A stretch of DNA of 64,000 bases from JABDIY01 sp963751955 (GTDB lineage: Bacteria; Actinomycetota; Acidimicrobiia; Acidimicrobiales; SZUA-35). Every line of letters starts with the position of its first letter. The stretch's first letter is position 1. The notes below the pieces were generated by a model. The model worked only from the letters and a program-made list of their open reading frames with translations. It had not been told where the DNA came from and ran no database searches. A program made the position numbers and the translations under genes. This document shows, piece after piece, positions 17,368-25,470 of the stretch. The stretch spans positions 124,001-188,000 of the forward strand of contig CAVVWM010000009.1 of assembly GCA_963751955.1 (NCBI GenBank), read 5' to 3'.

Positions 17368-18459
17368 TCATGCGGTGGTCTCCTTGGTTGAGAAGCCCGA
17401 CCACGTGTCGTCGATCTGCCAGGTGGGAAGTTCGTCGATCACGGGAACCTTCACTTCCTGCACACGGTTCCGGTAGGCCACCGTTGCGTCTCGGCCGTTG
17501 ACCGTTCGCTCCTCGTCAGCCAGCAGCTTCACCCGGACGTGTTCGGTGTTATAGGGCTCACCCGGGTCATAACCAAGCGCACTAACTGCGAACGCCCGAA
17601 TACACCCGGAATGGGTGGAGATCGCCAGTCGGGCACCGGGGAACTCCGCCGACAGTCGATTGATCCCAGCCCAGAATCGGCGCACACACATCGACGGGGG
17701 TTCGAAGTGGAGCAGCGGAATCGTGAGCCAATGCTGAATGGGATCTCCCCCGCCTTGCTGGGTTCGCCAGAAGCGATCCATCTCAACCACCCATTGCGGC
17801 CGATCCCTGGCCGCTGATCGTTCATAACTCTCGAGCAGCGAGTGATACTCCCGAAACGCTGCGGTCACATCCTTCAGACCATCGGGAGCGACGAACTGAA
17901 AGTTTCGGAACTCATTGGCCACATCGGGTTCAACGATCGATACCGACTTCTCGTATTGGGCAAGGCCATCGCCCAGACCGCGACGAATCTGATGCGCGGT
18001 CTCGGTTGCACGATTGGTGGCCGCATGGCGGAACACAACGGTTTCACCATCCTTGACTCGTCGGGCCAGGGTTTGCCCGTAGCTATGGGCTTGCCATGCA
18101 CCCTGGGGAGTCAAACCTGAATCGGTGGAGTAGCCCTGAGTCTCGCCGTGTCGAATGAGGTAGACGTCGTTTCGCAGGGCCCGGGCCGAACCGGGCGGAG
18201 CTGAAATCTCTTTGTTGCGGTTGTCCTCGGTCAGCGCTTTCTGAGTTGCGAGCGTGGCCCGATGCCAGAGCGGAGTATCGGCCGACTCCAAATCACCGGT
18301 CCTCTGGCGAAAGCGTTTCAGATAAAGCGGTGCGTCATCGTCGGTTGTTCCGTCACCGTTGTCGGCGGTGCCGTGGCGCTCGCGATACTTCGCCAAGTAC
18401 AGCGGGGCGTCGAAACGATCCCCGTGGCTGGCGCCGTTGGGCTTCTGGTTGTCGCTCAT
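17368..18459 (-). CDS. Histidine phosphatase (phosphoglycerate mutase) family protein with repeated N-terminal motif
   Basis: 363 residues. The catalytic 'LIRHGETQG' (RHG at residues 103-105) and later 'TVVFRHAATNRATETA' and 'LAISTHSGCIRAF' mark the histidine phosphatase fold. The first 100 residues are an unusual extension holding two copies of DAPLYLxx(Y/F)RxR (residues 17-28 and 42-53) and a weaker third 'DTPLWHR' (61-67). The start overlaps the preceding dioxygenase stop (ATGA). In this cluster it is the natural candidate to remove phosphate from an aryl phosphate intermediate, a role filled by CreD in 4-cresol catabolism (inference). Confidence 0.85.
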   Translation of the reverse strand: MSDNQKPNGASHGDRFDAPLYLAKYRERHGTADNGDGTTDDDAPLYLKRFRQRTGDLESADTPLWHRATLATQKALTEDNRNKEISAPPGSARALRNDVYLIRHGETQGYSTDSGLTPQGAWQAHSYGQTLARRVKDGETVVFRHAATNRATETAHQIRRGLGDGLAQYEKSVSIVEPDVANEFRNFQFVAPDGLKDVTAAFREYHSLLESYERSAARDRPQWVVEMDRFWRTQQGGGDPIQHWLTIPLLHFEPPSMCVRRFWAGINRLSAEFPGARLAISTHSGCIRAFAVSALGYDPGEPYNTEHVRVKLLADEERTVNGRDATVAYRNRVQEVKVPVIDELPTWQIDDTWSGFSTKETTA

Positions 18460-19370
18460 GAGTGCACCGTCATGAAGCCTTGGTCGACTTGTCCCTTGTA
18501 GGTGAAGATGGCCCTACCCATCTCGGCCTCTGTCCAGGTGGTCGGCTCATCGTCGGGATCAAACCAATAGCCGCCGGTATACACCTCGTTGCGGTTGCCT
18601 GCCGGGTCGAAGAAGTAGAGCCCACAGCCGCGGGTGGCACCGTGACGGGTGGGTCCGGCATCGATCTCGACGCCGTGGTAAGCGCAAGTGTCGGCCGCAT
18701 GTCGGAGATCGTTCCACTCATCCACCCAGAAAGCGAGATGGTGAAACCCACCGTCTGGGCCGGTGAGGAACGCAATGTCGTGCGGGGTGTGGGTGCGTTC
18801 CAGAAACGTGGCCAGCTGGTAGCCGTCATCGGCCATGATCTGCTCGGTGAGGCGAAACTCCAGCACGTCTTGGAAGAACTCGGTGATCCCGTCGACGTCT
18901 TCACACAGGAGGAAGATGTGGTCGATCCGGGGTGGGTGCATTCCGACGAGACCGTCGGGTGCGGGAGGAGGGTTGATCAAGGTCAGGCCGTTGCCAACTT
19001 GAGCTTGGCCGTGTTCGAGGTCGATCACGTGACCGCTGGGAGCTGTGAAACGAACCGTAGTCCCCGATGCGACGTTGAGCGCTCCGGGTTCGAATCGTTC
19101 GGTCGAAAGCCCCGCGGCTTCTACTCTTTGGGCGAGGCGGTCGAGTTCGTCGAGCAGCATCACCTTGAACCCGAGGCAGTTCAGGCCGTAGGTCGCGGCT
19201 TCGGACAGGATCAGGGAGTGATGCTGCTGCTCGTCCCAACCCTTCAAGAAGGTTCGGTCAGTTTCGGTTCGGGTGACCACGAGGCCGACCACTTCTGCGT
19301 AATACGCAGTTGCGAGCTGCAGGTCGGGAACTCGCACCTCGGCGTGGGACAGTCGCAGAATGCCTTCCAT
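18456..19370 (-). CDS. Extradiol ring-cleavage dioxygenase (catechol 2,3-dioxygenase, VOC family), second copy
   Basis: 304 residues, two-domain type I extradiol dioxygenase. Metal ligands are H151 ('PPRIDH'), H210 or H211 ('GGFHHLAFWV') and E262 ('GNRNEVYTGGY'). It is a paralogue of the next gene upstream: the same 'GILRLSH' start, the same 'LINPPP' linker and the same ending 'TVH'. Tight spacing on both sides (13 bp upstream, 4-bp overlap downstream) shows one operon. It would open a catechol or substituted catechol ring in the meta position. Confidence 0.92.
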   Translation of the reverse strand: MEGILRLSHAEVRVPDLQLATAYYAEVVGLVVTRTETDRTFLKGWDEQQHHSLILSEAATYGLNCLGFKVMLLDELDRLAQRVEAAGLSTERFEPGALNVASGTTVRFTAPSGHVIDLEHGQAQVGNGLTLINPPPAPDGLVGMHPPRIDHIFLLCEDVDGITEFFQDVLEFRLTEQIMADDGYQLATFLERTHTPHDIAFLTGPDGGFHHLAFWVDEWNDLRHAADTCAYHGVEIDAGPTRHGATRGCGLYFFDPAGNRNEVYTGGYWFDPDDEPTTWTEAEMGRAIFTYKGQVDQGFMTVHS

Positions 19371-19383
19371 CTTGCCGCCCTTC

Positions 19384-20295
19384 CTAGGTGTGGACCGTGG
19401 CGAACCGTTGGTTCAACACGCCCTCGTAGTAGAAAACCGCACGTCCCTCTTCTTCTTGGGTCCATGTGATCGTGGGGAAATCAGGATCGGGCCGATAACC
19501 GCCGGTGAACACTTCGTTGCGGGTGCCCATCGGATCGAAGAAGTAGATCGTGTTGCCCCGGGTGAGGCCGTGGCGGGTGGGTCCGACATCGATGGTGACG
19601 CCGTTGTAGGCCAGGATGTCTGCCGCCCGTCTGATGTGGTCCCAATCGTCGAGCCAGAACGAGAAGTGGTGCAATCCGCCATTTGGGCCTTGGACGAACG
19701 CGATGTCGTGCGGCTTGGCAGAGCGCTCGAGAAAGGCGATGATCTGGTGCCCTGAGCCGTTCAGCAGCTGTTCGGTGAGCCTGAATCCCAGGACGTCTTG
19801 GAAGAACTGCGCCGCAACAGGCACTTCCTCAGCATGAACCAGCATGTGATCGATCCGAGGTGGCGCGATGCCCTTCAAACCCTGGGCAATCGGTGGCGGA
19901 TTGAGCAGCGGTAGGCGTCCACCCACCTTGTGAACATCGGCGACCAGCTCCATCTCCTGACCGCTGGGGAGCTCGAACCGGATCGATTCGCCCTGGCCAA
20001 CTTCTTCACCATCGGCGATCCGCTCAACGGGGTGGCCTGCGGCCTCGATCCTGGTCTCGAAGTAGTCCAGATCGTCGGCGTGTTCCAATTTGAATGCAAA
20101 GCGGTCGAGCCCGACCCGCGTGTCATGCCGGACGGCCAGACAATGATGGTCCCGCTCGTCCCAGCACTTGAAGAAGATCCGATCGTCGGTGCGTTCGGTG
20201 ATATCTAGACCCATGACCTCGGTGTAGTAGGCGGCGGCCAGCTCGAGATCGGTGACGGTGATGTCAACGTGGCTCAGCCGCAGGATCCCCATCAC
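19384..20295 (-). CDS. Extradiol ring-cleavage dioxygenase (catechol 2,3-dioxygenase, VOC family), first copy
   Basis: 303 residues, XylE-type. Metal ligands are H150 ('PPRIDH'), H209 or H210 ('GGLHHFSFWL') and E261 ('GTRNEVFTGGY'), and a conserved Tyr at 251 precedes the last ligand. It is the first gene of the minus-strand catabolic operon, divergent from the IclR regulator and behind a palindromic operator. A start at 20292 is equally possible (two Met codons in a row). Two paralogues may serve different catechols or one may be a protective spare. Confidence 0.93.
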   Translation of the reverse strand: MMGILRLSHVDITVTDLELAAAYYTEVMGLDITERTDDRIFFKCWDERDHHCLAVRHDTRVGLDRFAFKLEHADDLDYFETRIEAAGHPVERIADGEEVGQGESIRFELPSGQEMELVADVHKVGGRLPLLNPPPIAQGLKGIAPPRIDHMLVHAEEVPVAAQFFQDVLGFRLTEQLLNGSGHQIIAFLERSAKPHDIAFVQGPNGGLHHFSFWLDDWDHIRRAADILAYNGVTIDVGPTRHGLTRGNTIYFFDPMGTRNEVFTGGYRPDPDFPTITWTQEEEGRAVFYYEGVLNQRFATVHT

Positions 20296-20334
20296 CCGAA
20301 CCTATGCCGCTCGTCACATTCAGGGGAAGTGTCA

Positions 20335-20369
20335 TCCCGCATAGCGGGACGGGCGGTATCGGCGATACC
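20335..20369. promoter_or_regulatory. Two palindromes in the IclR/dioxygenase divergent promoter
   Basis: TCCCGC-ATA-GCGGGA (20335-20349) and GGTATC-GGC-GATACC (20355-20369) lie in the 82-bp gap between the divergent dioxygenase and iclR genes. The first recurs beyond the iclR gene at 21178-21192. A 6-3-6 dyad is a normal size for an IclR-family site, so the first is the best operator candidate. Confidence 0.65.
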
Positions 20370-20377
20370 GTCGGCCC

Positions 20378-21163
20378 ATGGGTAGCAGCGTGGCATCTCG
20401 AAATCGATTGTCGTCTGTGGCCAACGCAGCCCGCGTCTTGAAGGCCTTCTCCCCCAGCCATCCGGATTGGGGAGTGGCTGATCTCTCCAAACACCTGGAC
20501 ATCTCCACGTCAACGGTGCACCGACTCCTGAGCACTCTCGCCGATGAAGGATTGCTCGACCAGGTTCCACACAGCGGGCGCTACCGTCTCGGCCTGTCGG
20601 TGTTCGACTTGGTAGGTGCCTTGCCAACGCAGCGATCGCTGCATGAAGCGGTGCTCGTTTCGATGACCGAACTACGCAGTCGAACTGGCGAGACGGTCCA
20701 GGTCGGCGTTCTCGATGGTCGACAGGTCGTCTATGTGGAGCGACTGGACAGCCCGAGCACAACGCGGATCTTCACCGAGCTAGGGCGCCGCAACGATGCG
20801 CACTGCACCAGCTCGGGCAAGGTTCTCCTCGCCTTCGCTCCACGACCGCAACTGGATCGAATTCTCAAGGGCTGGTCGCTGCCACGGCTCACACAGCACA
20901 CGATCACCGACCCCACTGCACTGCGGGCCGAACTGCGATCGATTCGTCAACGGGGTTATGCCGAAAACCGCGAGGAATTCCAGCCGGGCGTGGTCTCGGT
21001 GGCTGCACCGATACGGAACGGTTCCGGCAGCGTGATCGCATCGCTCAGTCTCGCCGGACCAACCAAACGGATGAACCCGAACCGGCTGGCAACAGCCGAC
21101 GCCGTGGTGACCCTCGCCCGACGCGTCTCTCGCCAGATGGGTTGGAAGACAACGCAACGGTGA
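20378..21163 (+). CDS. IclR-family transcriptional regulator
   Basis: 261 residues: N-terminal winged HTH ('VADLSKHLDISTSTVHRLLSTL', about residues 33-54) and a C-terminal IclR effector domain ('HCTSSGKVLLAF' and 'GYAENREEFQPGVVSVAAPI'). IclR proteins such as PcaR and PobR commonly control aromatic catabolism. It sits between the large minus-strand operon and the HAD/hydratase genes, with one copy of a shared palindrome on each side, so it probably controls both and itself. Confidence 0.92.
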   Translation: MGSSVASRNRLSSVANAARVLKAFSPSHPDWGVADLSKHLDISTSTVHRLLSTLADEGLLDQVPHSGRYRLGLSVFDLVGALPTQRSLHEAVLVSMTELRSRTGETVQVGVLDGRQVVYVERLDSPSTTRIFTELGRRNDAHCTSSGKVLLAFAPRPQLDRILKGWSLPRLTQHTITDPTALRAELRSIRQRGYAENREEFQPGVVSVAAPIRNGSGSVIASLSLAGPTKRMNPNRLATADAVVTLARRVSRQMGWKTTQR

Positions 21164-21177
21164 ACCCGATGTGCACA

Positions 21178-21192
21178 TCCCGCACCGCGGGA
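21178..21192. promoter_or_regulatory. Second copy of the IclR-type palindrome
   Basis: TCCCGC-ACC-GCGGGA, identical in both arms to 20335-20340 and 20344-20349, in the 70-bp gap between iclR and the HAD gene. Flanking bases also agree (CA before both). It would allow the same regulator to act on the HAD gene. Confidence 0.65.
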
Positions 21193-21233
21193 GTGGCGCA
21201 TCAGCGCTCTGCACAACTTGCCTAGGATGAGGG

Positions 21234-21886
21234 ATGCCCTCTGGCGACTTCGATGTACTCCTCCTCGATTTTGGCGGGGTGTGTCTGCTCAACCCTGTAG
21301 AGCTTCACGCCAAGGCCGAACGCCATTTTGATCTCCCTCCTGGCACATTCTCGTGGCTGGGTCCGGTCGACCCTTCAACGGACGATCTGTGGCGACGCAT
21401 GATCGTCGGAGAGATCACCGAGCGGGAGTACTGGGCTCAGCGAGCCTCCGACGTTGGGGCAGCCGGCGGGAGAGAACTGACCCTTCGCGAGTACATGTCT
21501 TTGCTCTATGACCCACCATCGGAGGACTTGATCCGGCCATCGGCGCGGCAGACGGTCGAACATGCCCTAGCGGCGGGCGTCGGGGTGTCGATCCTCACCA
21601 ACGACATGCGGGCCTTCCACGGACGAGAGTGGGAAAATGGGATCGAATTTCTCACACTCGTCGATCACGTCGTCGACTGCTCCGACACCGACATCCTCAA
21701 GCCCGACCCGAGGGCGTTCGCCCGAACAACGGAGATCATTGGTGTTGGCGGGAACGCGTGCTGTTCGTCGACGACCAGCCCACCAACGTTGCAGGTGCCG
21801 AGAAGGTAGGGCTAACCGCGATGTGGTTCGACATCGCAAACGCAACCGAGTCCTGGGGTGAAGTTGCAGATCGACTTGGGGTCTGA
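21234..21886 (+). CDS. HAD-superfamily hydrolase (apparent frameshift)
   Basis: Motif I is 'LLLDFGGVCLL' near the N-terminus (second Asp replaced by Gly, as in many DFGGV-type HAD proteins), motif II region is 'VSILTND', motif III is 'CSDTDILKPDPRAF', and motif IV 'VLFVDDQPTNV' is in another frame. The break is at the G-run 21750-21752; one added G joins the parts into about 217 residues. The second HAD gene (22644-23081) shares the 'VDHVV-CSD--ILKPD-RAF' block. Likely a small-molecule phosphatase or related hydrolase; a role in aryl phosphate removal is possible. Confidence 0.8.
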
Positions 21887-21889
21887 TTC

Positions 21890-22654
21890 CTACTCCACTT
21901 TGAGCGTTATCGATCCCAGCTCGCCACCTGACATTTTGTACCTGGCACCGGCGTCAATATCGAAAGGGGCGGTGAGACCGCCGGTGAAGACGATGTCACC
22001 GGCCGCAAGGAACGAACCTTCGGTTTCCAGCTGACGGACAAGCCACGCGACTGCTGCGATCGGCGACTCCATGGCGTTTGAACCGACGCCGTGCCGCGTC
22101 TCGTTTCCGTCCGAGAACTCGATCGACAACTGCTCGACCTCCGCTGGCCCAAGTTCGCCGAAAGCACCCACGATGATCGCAGCGGCGGAGGAGTTGTCGG
22201 CGGTGTTGTCGAGGGCCTTGAAGCTGAAACTCCGAAACCGTGGATCAACCACCTCGAGACCGAGAGCCCAGCTCCCTCCGGCGGCTGCGACGTCGGCCGT
22301 GCTCACCTTGCCCCGGAGCTCGCGGTTGGAGCGGAAGACCAGCTCGGGTTCCACCTTGGGATGAAGGAAGGACCCAAGGTTCAGCACATCAGTGCATCGC
22401 TGAACGTTCCATAACGTTCCCCAGTTGGGCCGATCGATTCCAAGAGCGTCGCGCATCGCAGCAGAAGTCCAACCGAGCTTGAACCCGATAGAGATTTGAC
22501 CCCTGTTGCGTCGAACGCCATCGGTGGCGCGGGCAATCTCACGGGCTTGCTCCCAGGTGAGTTCAGGAAATCGTTCGGTGAGGAGGGCCACCGGTGTGGC
22601 GCTCTCGGCAGCATCGAACAGCTCCGCTCCCAGGGCCGTTGCATCAAACACCAA
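21890..22654 (-). CDS. 2-Keto-4-pentenoate hydratase / oxaloacetate decarboxylase-type family protein, second copy
   Basis: 254 residues with the hydratase family pattern 'IGFKLGWTSAAMRDALGI', 'HPKVEPELVF', 'EVVDPRFRSFSFKALDNTADN' and 'VFTGGLTAPFDI'. It is clearly related to the protein at 12109-12888. It is convergent with the first HAD gene (three bases apart), and its start overlaps the end of the second HAD gene, so those two form one unit. In a meta-cleavage route it would hydrate 2-hydroxypenta-2,4-dienoate or decarboxylate oxalocrotonate. Confidence 0.87.
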   Translation of the reverse strand: MVFDATALGAELFDAAESATPVALLTERFPELTWEQAREIARATDGVRRNRGQISIGFKLGWTSAAMRDALGIDRPNWGTLWNVQRCTDVLNLGSFLHPKVEPELVFRSNRELRGKVSTADVAAAGGSWALGLEVVDPRFRSFSFKALDNTADNSSAAAIIVGAFGELGPAEVEQLSIEFSDGNETRHGVGSNAMESPIAAVAWLVRQLETEGSFLAAGDIVFTGGLTAPFDIDAGARYKMSGGELGSITLKVE

Positions 22655-23081
22655 GCGCCCCCATGGCCGCTGACCACGTGAACTCGGAATCGAAATGAAA
22701 CGCGGTCATCCCCAACGAGGCCGCCACAGTCACGTTGTCCCGTCGATCGTCGACCACCACTGTGTGTTCAGCCCTGGAACCAGTGAGTAGCAGGCAGCGC
22801 TGAAAGGCTCTGCGGTCAGGTTTGAGAATTCCGTTGTCTGAACAGAGGACGACGTGGTCCACGTTCTGAAGCAAGTCGAGATCGTCGATCCATGACCGAG
22901 GAAGGTCATTCGACAACACCGCAACGACGACGCCCGCCCTTTGGGCAGCGGAAACTAGGTCGGGTACGGCTGGCCGGATGAGGTTCTCGATAGTGCCGAC
23001 ATCGATGCCCTTCGAAAGGATCTCATCGTGGCTGTAGGTGCACACCCCGTCGAAATCGAGGATCAGGAGGCGAGTGGACAC
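22644..23081 (-). CDS. Small HAD-superfamily hydrolase
   Basis: 145 residues. Motif I is 'LLILDFDGVCTYS' (both Asp present), motif II 'VAVLSNDLPRSW', motif III 'CSDNGILKPDRRAF' and motif IV 'TVVVDDRRDNVTVA'. Intact and short, with no large cap domain. It shares a distinctive block with the HAD gene at 21234-21886, suggesting an old duplication across the hydratase. It overlaps the hydratase start by 11 bases and would be transcribed first. Confidence 0.85.
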   Translation of the reverse strand: MSTRLLILDFDGVCTYSHDEILSKGIDVGTIENLIRPAVPDLVSAAQRAGVVVAVLSNDLPRSWIDDLDLLQNVDHVVLCSDNGILKPDRRAFQRCLLLTGSRAEHTVVVDDRRDNVTVAASLGMTAFHFDSEFTWSAAMGALGV

Positions 23082-23103
23082 AGATCAGGAGAGTAGTTGT
23101 TGC

Positions 23104-24144
23104 CTAACAGATTCGCGGGAGCACCTCTCCGAGCGGAAGGTCGACCACTCGGGTGGCACCAAAAGGAGTCTTCGCAGTTACCACGCCGGGATGGTCGTCG
23201 TTCACCGAACCGATGACGGTGGCACCGGCCCCGTGTTCGTCCGCCCGCATCGCGTTCATCACATCGTCCACAGCCTCCGGTGGGACGATCGCAATCAGCT
23301 TGCCTTCGTTGGCGATGTTCATCGGATCCAGGCCGAGGAACGAACAGGCGGCCGCGACCTCTGCCGGCACCGGCAACAACGTCTCCTCGTATGTGATGCC
23401 AATCCGTGCTGCTGCAGCGATCTCACATAACGAGGCAGCTACTCCCCCGCGGGTCGGGTCCCGCAGCACATGGATGTCGGAGTATGCGGCGAGCATTTCG
23501 GCAACAAGGTGGTTGAGAGCAGCCGAGTCCGATCGAACTTCGGTACCGAACTCGATTCCCTCTCGCTGCGACAAAACCGCCACCCCATGCACACCGATTT
23601 CACCGCTCACAATGATCACATCACCGGGCGTTGCACGGTCGGGACGGATATCGATCCCGTCAGGGATGGAGCCGACTCCGGCCGTGTTGATGAACAGCTG
23701 ATCAGCTGCTCCGCGGTCGACCACTTTGGTGTCCCCGGTGACTATTGAAACGCCAGCGGTTTGAGCCGCCTTCGCCATCTCTGTCACGACCCTCCCTAGG
23801 ATCGCCATCTCGAGGCCCTCTTCCAGAATGAATCCACAGCTGAGCGCCACCGGCTGAGCCCCACTCATGGCAAGATCGTTCACGGTGCCATTCACTGCGA
23901 GATCGCCAATCGACCCGCCCGCGAAGAACAGCGGCCGAACCACATACGAGTCAGTGGAGAACGCCAAACGACCGTGAACAGGGTCGAGCACGGCGGAGTC
24001 GTGCAATCCGTGCTCAGATACCGAACCGAAGGCGGGAACGAAGAGGTGCTCGACCAGCTCCGCAGAGAGCTTCCCGCCACCACCGTGGCCCATGACAATC
24101 CGGTCGTACTGCCGTAGTGGCAGAGGACAAACCCACGACATCAT
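23104..24144 (-). CDS. hypE: Hydrogenase maturation protein HypE
   Basis: 346 residues. HypE dehydrates the carbamoyl group on its C-terminal cysteine to form the cyanide ligand of [NiFe] hydrogenase. The protein ends exactly with 'PRIC', the required terminal Cys, and has the AIR-synthase-like ATP site ('GHGGGGKLSAELVEH', 'STDSYVVRPLFF', 'DPTRGGVAASL'). The terminal PRIC and hyp neighbours rule out the related selenophosphate synthetase SelD. GGAGG stands just before the double ATG. Confidence 0.95.
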   Translation of the reverse strand: MMSWVCPLPLRQYDRIVMGHGGGGKLSAELVEHLFVPAFGSVSEHGLHDSAVLDPVHGRLAFSTDSYVVRPLFFAGGSIGDLAVNGTVNDLAMSGAQPVALSCGFILEEGLEMAILGRVVTEMAKAAQTAGVSIVTGDTKVVDRGAADQLFINTAGVGSIPDGIDIRPDRATPGDVIIVSGEIGVHGVAVLSQREGIEFGTEVRSDSAALNHLVAEMLAAYSDIHVLRDPTRGGVAASLCEIAAAARIGITYEETLLPVPAEVAAACSFLGLDPMNIANEGKLIAIVPPEAVDDVMNAMRADEHGAGATVIGSVNDDHPGVVTAKTPFGATRVVDLPLGEVLPRIC

Positions 24145-24187
24145 GCCTCCGCTCGCTTGGGTTCGGGGTACTTAGCCATTTCGTGAG

Positions 24188-24363
24188 GCTGCGGAGGGAC
24201 GGAGCAGCAAAACCGACTAGAGGAATTGTTTGAGCGGAGCGAGGCCGGAGCAACCCGGAGCGTAGCCCGGAAGCCCGGAACTGGAAGCGGAGGCCCGACG
24301 AGGCACGAGGAGGGCGAAGCGGAAGTGCAGGGCTACCGGCGCGGAGCGGAGGCGAGCGGAGGC
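24188..24363 (+). repeat. GC-rich interspersed repeat, copy 3
   Basis: Begins GCTGCGGAGGGACGGAGCAGCA, a block also found (reverse strand) in the repeats after tRNA-Leu; contains ACGAGGCACGAGGAGG as in copy 1; and ends GGCGAGCGGAGGC. It lies between hypE and hypD and runs into the 3' end of hypD. Confidence 0.65.
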
Positions 24364-25454
24364 AATGGGGTAAGCCTTCGGTATTGGTAGTAGGCGGCGC
24401 AGGCACCCTCGCTGGACACCATCGTTGCTCCCAGGGGCGAACGGGGGGTGCACTCGTTGCCGAAGGCCTCACATTCGTTTGGTTTGATCAAGCCCTGAAG
24501 GACCTCACCGGCACGGCACAATTTGGATTCGGGGGAATCAAGATCGACGACATCGAACCGGTACTCGGCATCGAATTCACGGTATGCCGGCGCCAGACGC
24601 CAGCCGCTCACGCCAATCTCGCCTATGCCTCGCCACTGCCGATCACAGACTTCGAAGACTTCTTCCAGCATCGTCTGGGCCGGAATGTTGCCCCCCTCGG
24701 ACACAACCCGGGCATAGGCATTGTCGAGTCGTGCTTCTCCGTTCTCCAGTTGCACCACGACCCGGCGTATTCCCTCCAATACATCCAACGGCTCGAAGCC
24801 AGTCACCACGATCGGCACGTTGTACTTCTCGACCAACGGTCCGTACTGCCAGGTACCCATGATCGAACACACGTGACCGGCAGCGAGGAACCCGTCGACC
24901 CTGTTGTTGGGTGACCCGACAATCGCTTCGATCGCCGGGGGTACGAGAACATGGCTGACCAGCACAGAGAAGTTGGTGAGCCCACGCTGTTTGGCCATAT
25001 GAACCGCCATCGCATTGGCTGGTGCGGTGGTCTCGAAGCCGATAGCGAAGAAGACCACCTGCCTACCCGGATTCTCTTCGGCGAGGTTCACCGCATCGAG
25101 CGGGGAGTAAACGACCCGGACATCGCCGCCATCGCTCTTCACCGTGAACAAGTCGCGAGCCGATCCAGGCACCCTGAGCATGTCGCCAAAGGAACAGAAG
25201 ATCACGTCGGGCCGACTGGCGATCTCCAACGCTTTGTCGATCACGCCCAGTGGCGTCACACATACTGGACAGCCGGGCCCGTGGATCAACTCCACTTTGT
25301 CGGGTAGGAGCTGGTCGATTCCGTTACGGATGATGGCGTGGGTCTGGCCCCCACAGACCTCCATGATCGCCCACTTCTTAGTGGTGACTCTGTGAATCTC
25401 CTCGAACAGCGACTTGGCAAGTTCGGGGTCATTGAACTCCTCGAGGTACTTCAT
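24333..25454 (-). CDS. hypD: Hydrogenase maturation protein HypD
   Basis: 373 residues. HypD is the Fe-S scaffold on which the Fe(CN)2CO group is built together with HypC. Conserved motifs: 'MEVCGGQTHAI', 'HGPGCPVCVTP', 'GFETTAPANA' and 'NECTPRSPLGATMVSSEGACAAYY'. The start at 25454 has GGGAGGT eight bases upstream; the family begins 'MKYLEEF'. The usual protein ends just after 'AAYYQYRR'; the last 13 residues ('LTPLPPLASAPRR') come from the adjoining repeat. Confidence 0.95.
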   Translation of the reverse strand: MKYLEEFNDPELAKSLFEEIHRVTTKKWAIMEVCGGQTHAIIRNGIDQLLPDKVELIHGPGCPVCVTPLGVIDKALEIASRPDVIFCSFGDMLRVPGSARDLFTVKSDGGDVRVVYSPLDAVNLAEENPGRQVVFFAIGFETTAPANAMAVHMAKQRGLTNFSVLVSHVLVPPAIEAIVGSPNNRVDGFLAAGHVCSIMGTWQYGPLVEKYNVPIVVTGFEPLDVLEGIRRVVVQLENGEARLDNAYARVVSEGGNIPAQTMLEEVFEVCDRQWRGIGEIGVSGWRLAPAYREFDAEYRFDVVDLDSPESKLCRAGEVLQGLIKPNECEAFGNECTPRSPLGATMVSSEGACAAYYQYRRLTPLPPLASAPRR

Positions 25455-25470
25455 TGCGAGATACCTCCCG

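Noticed and set aside
18462..19469. 335-codon plus-strand frame opposite the extradiol dioxygenases
   Set aside because: Antisense shadow; the minus strand has complete metal-ligand motifs.
23104..24144. HypE gene considered as selenophosphate synthetase (to go with the selenoprotein)
   Set aside because: C-terminal PRIC and the hyp neighbours identify HypE; the SelD active-site Cys/Sec region is not present.
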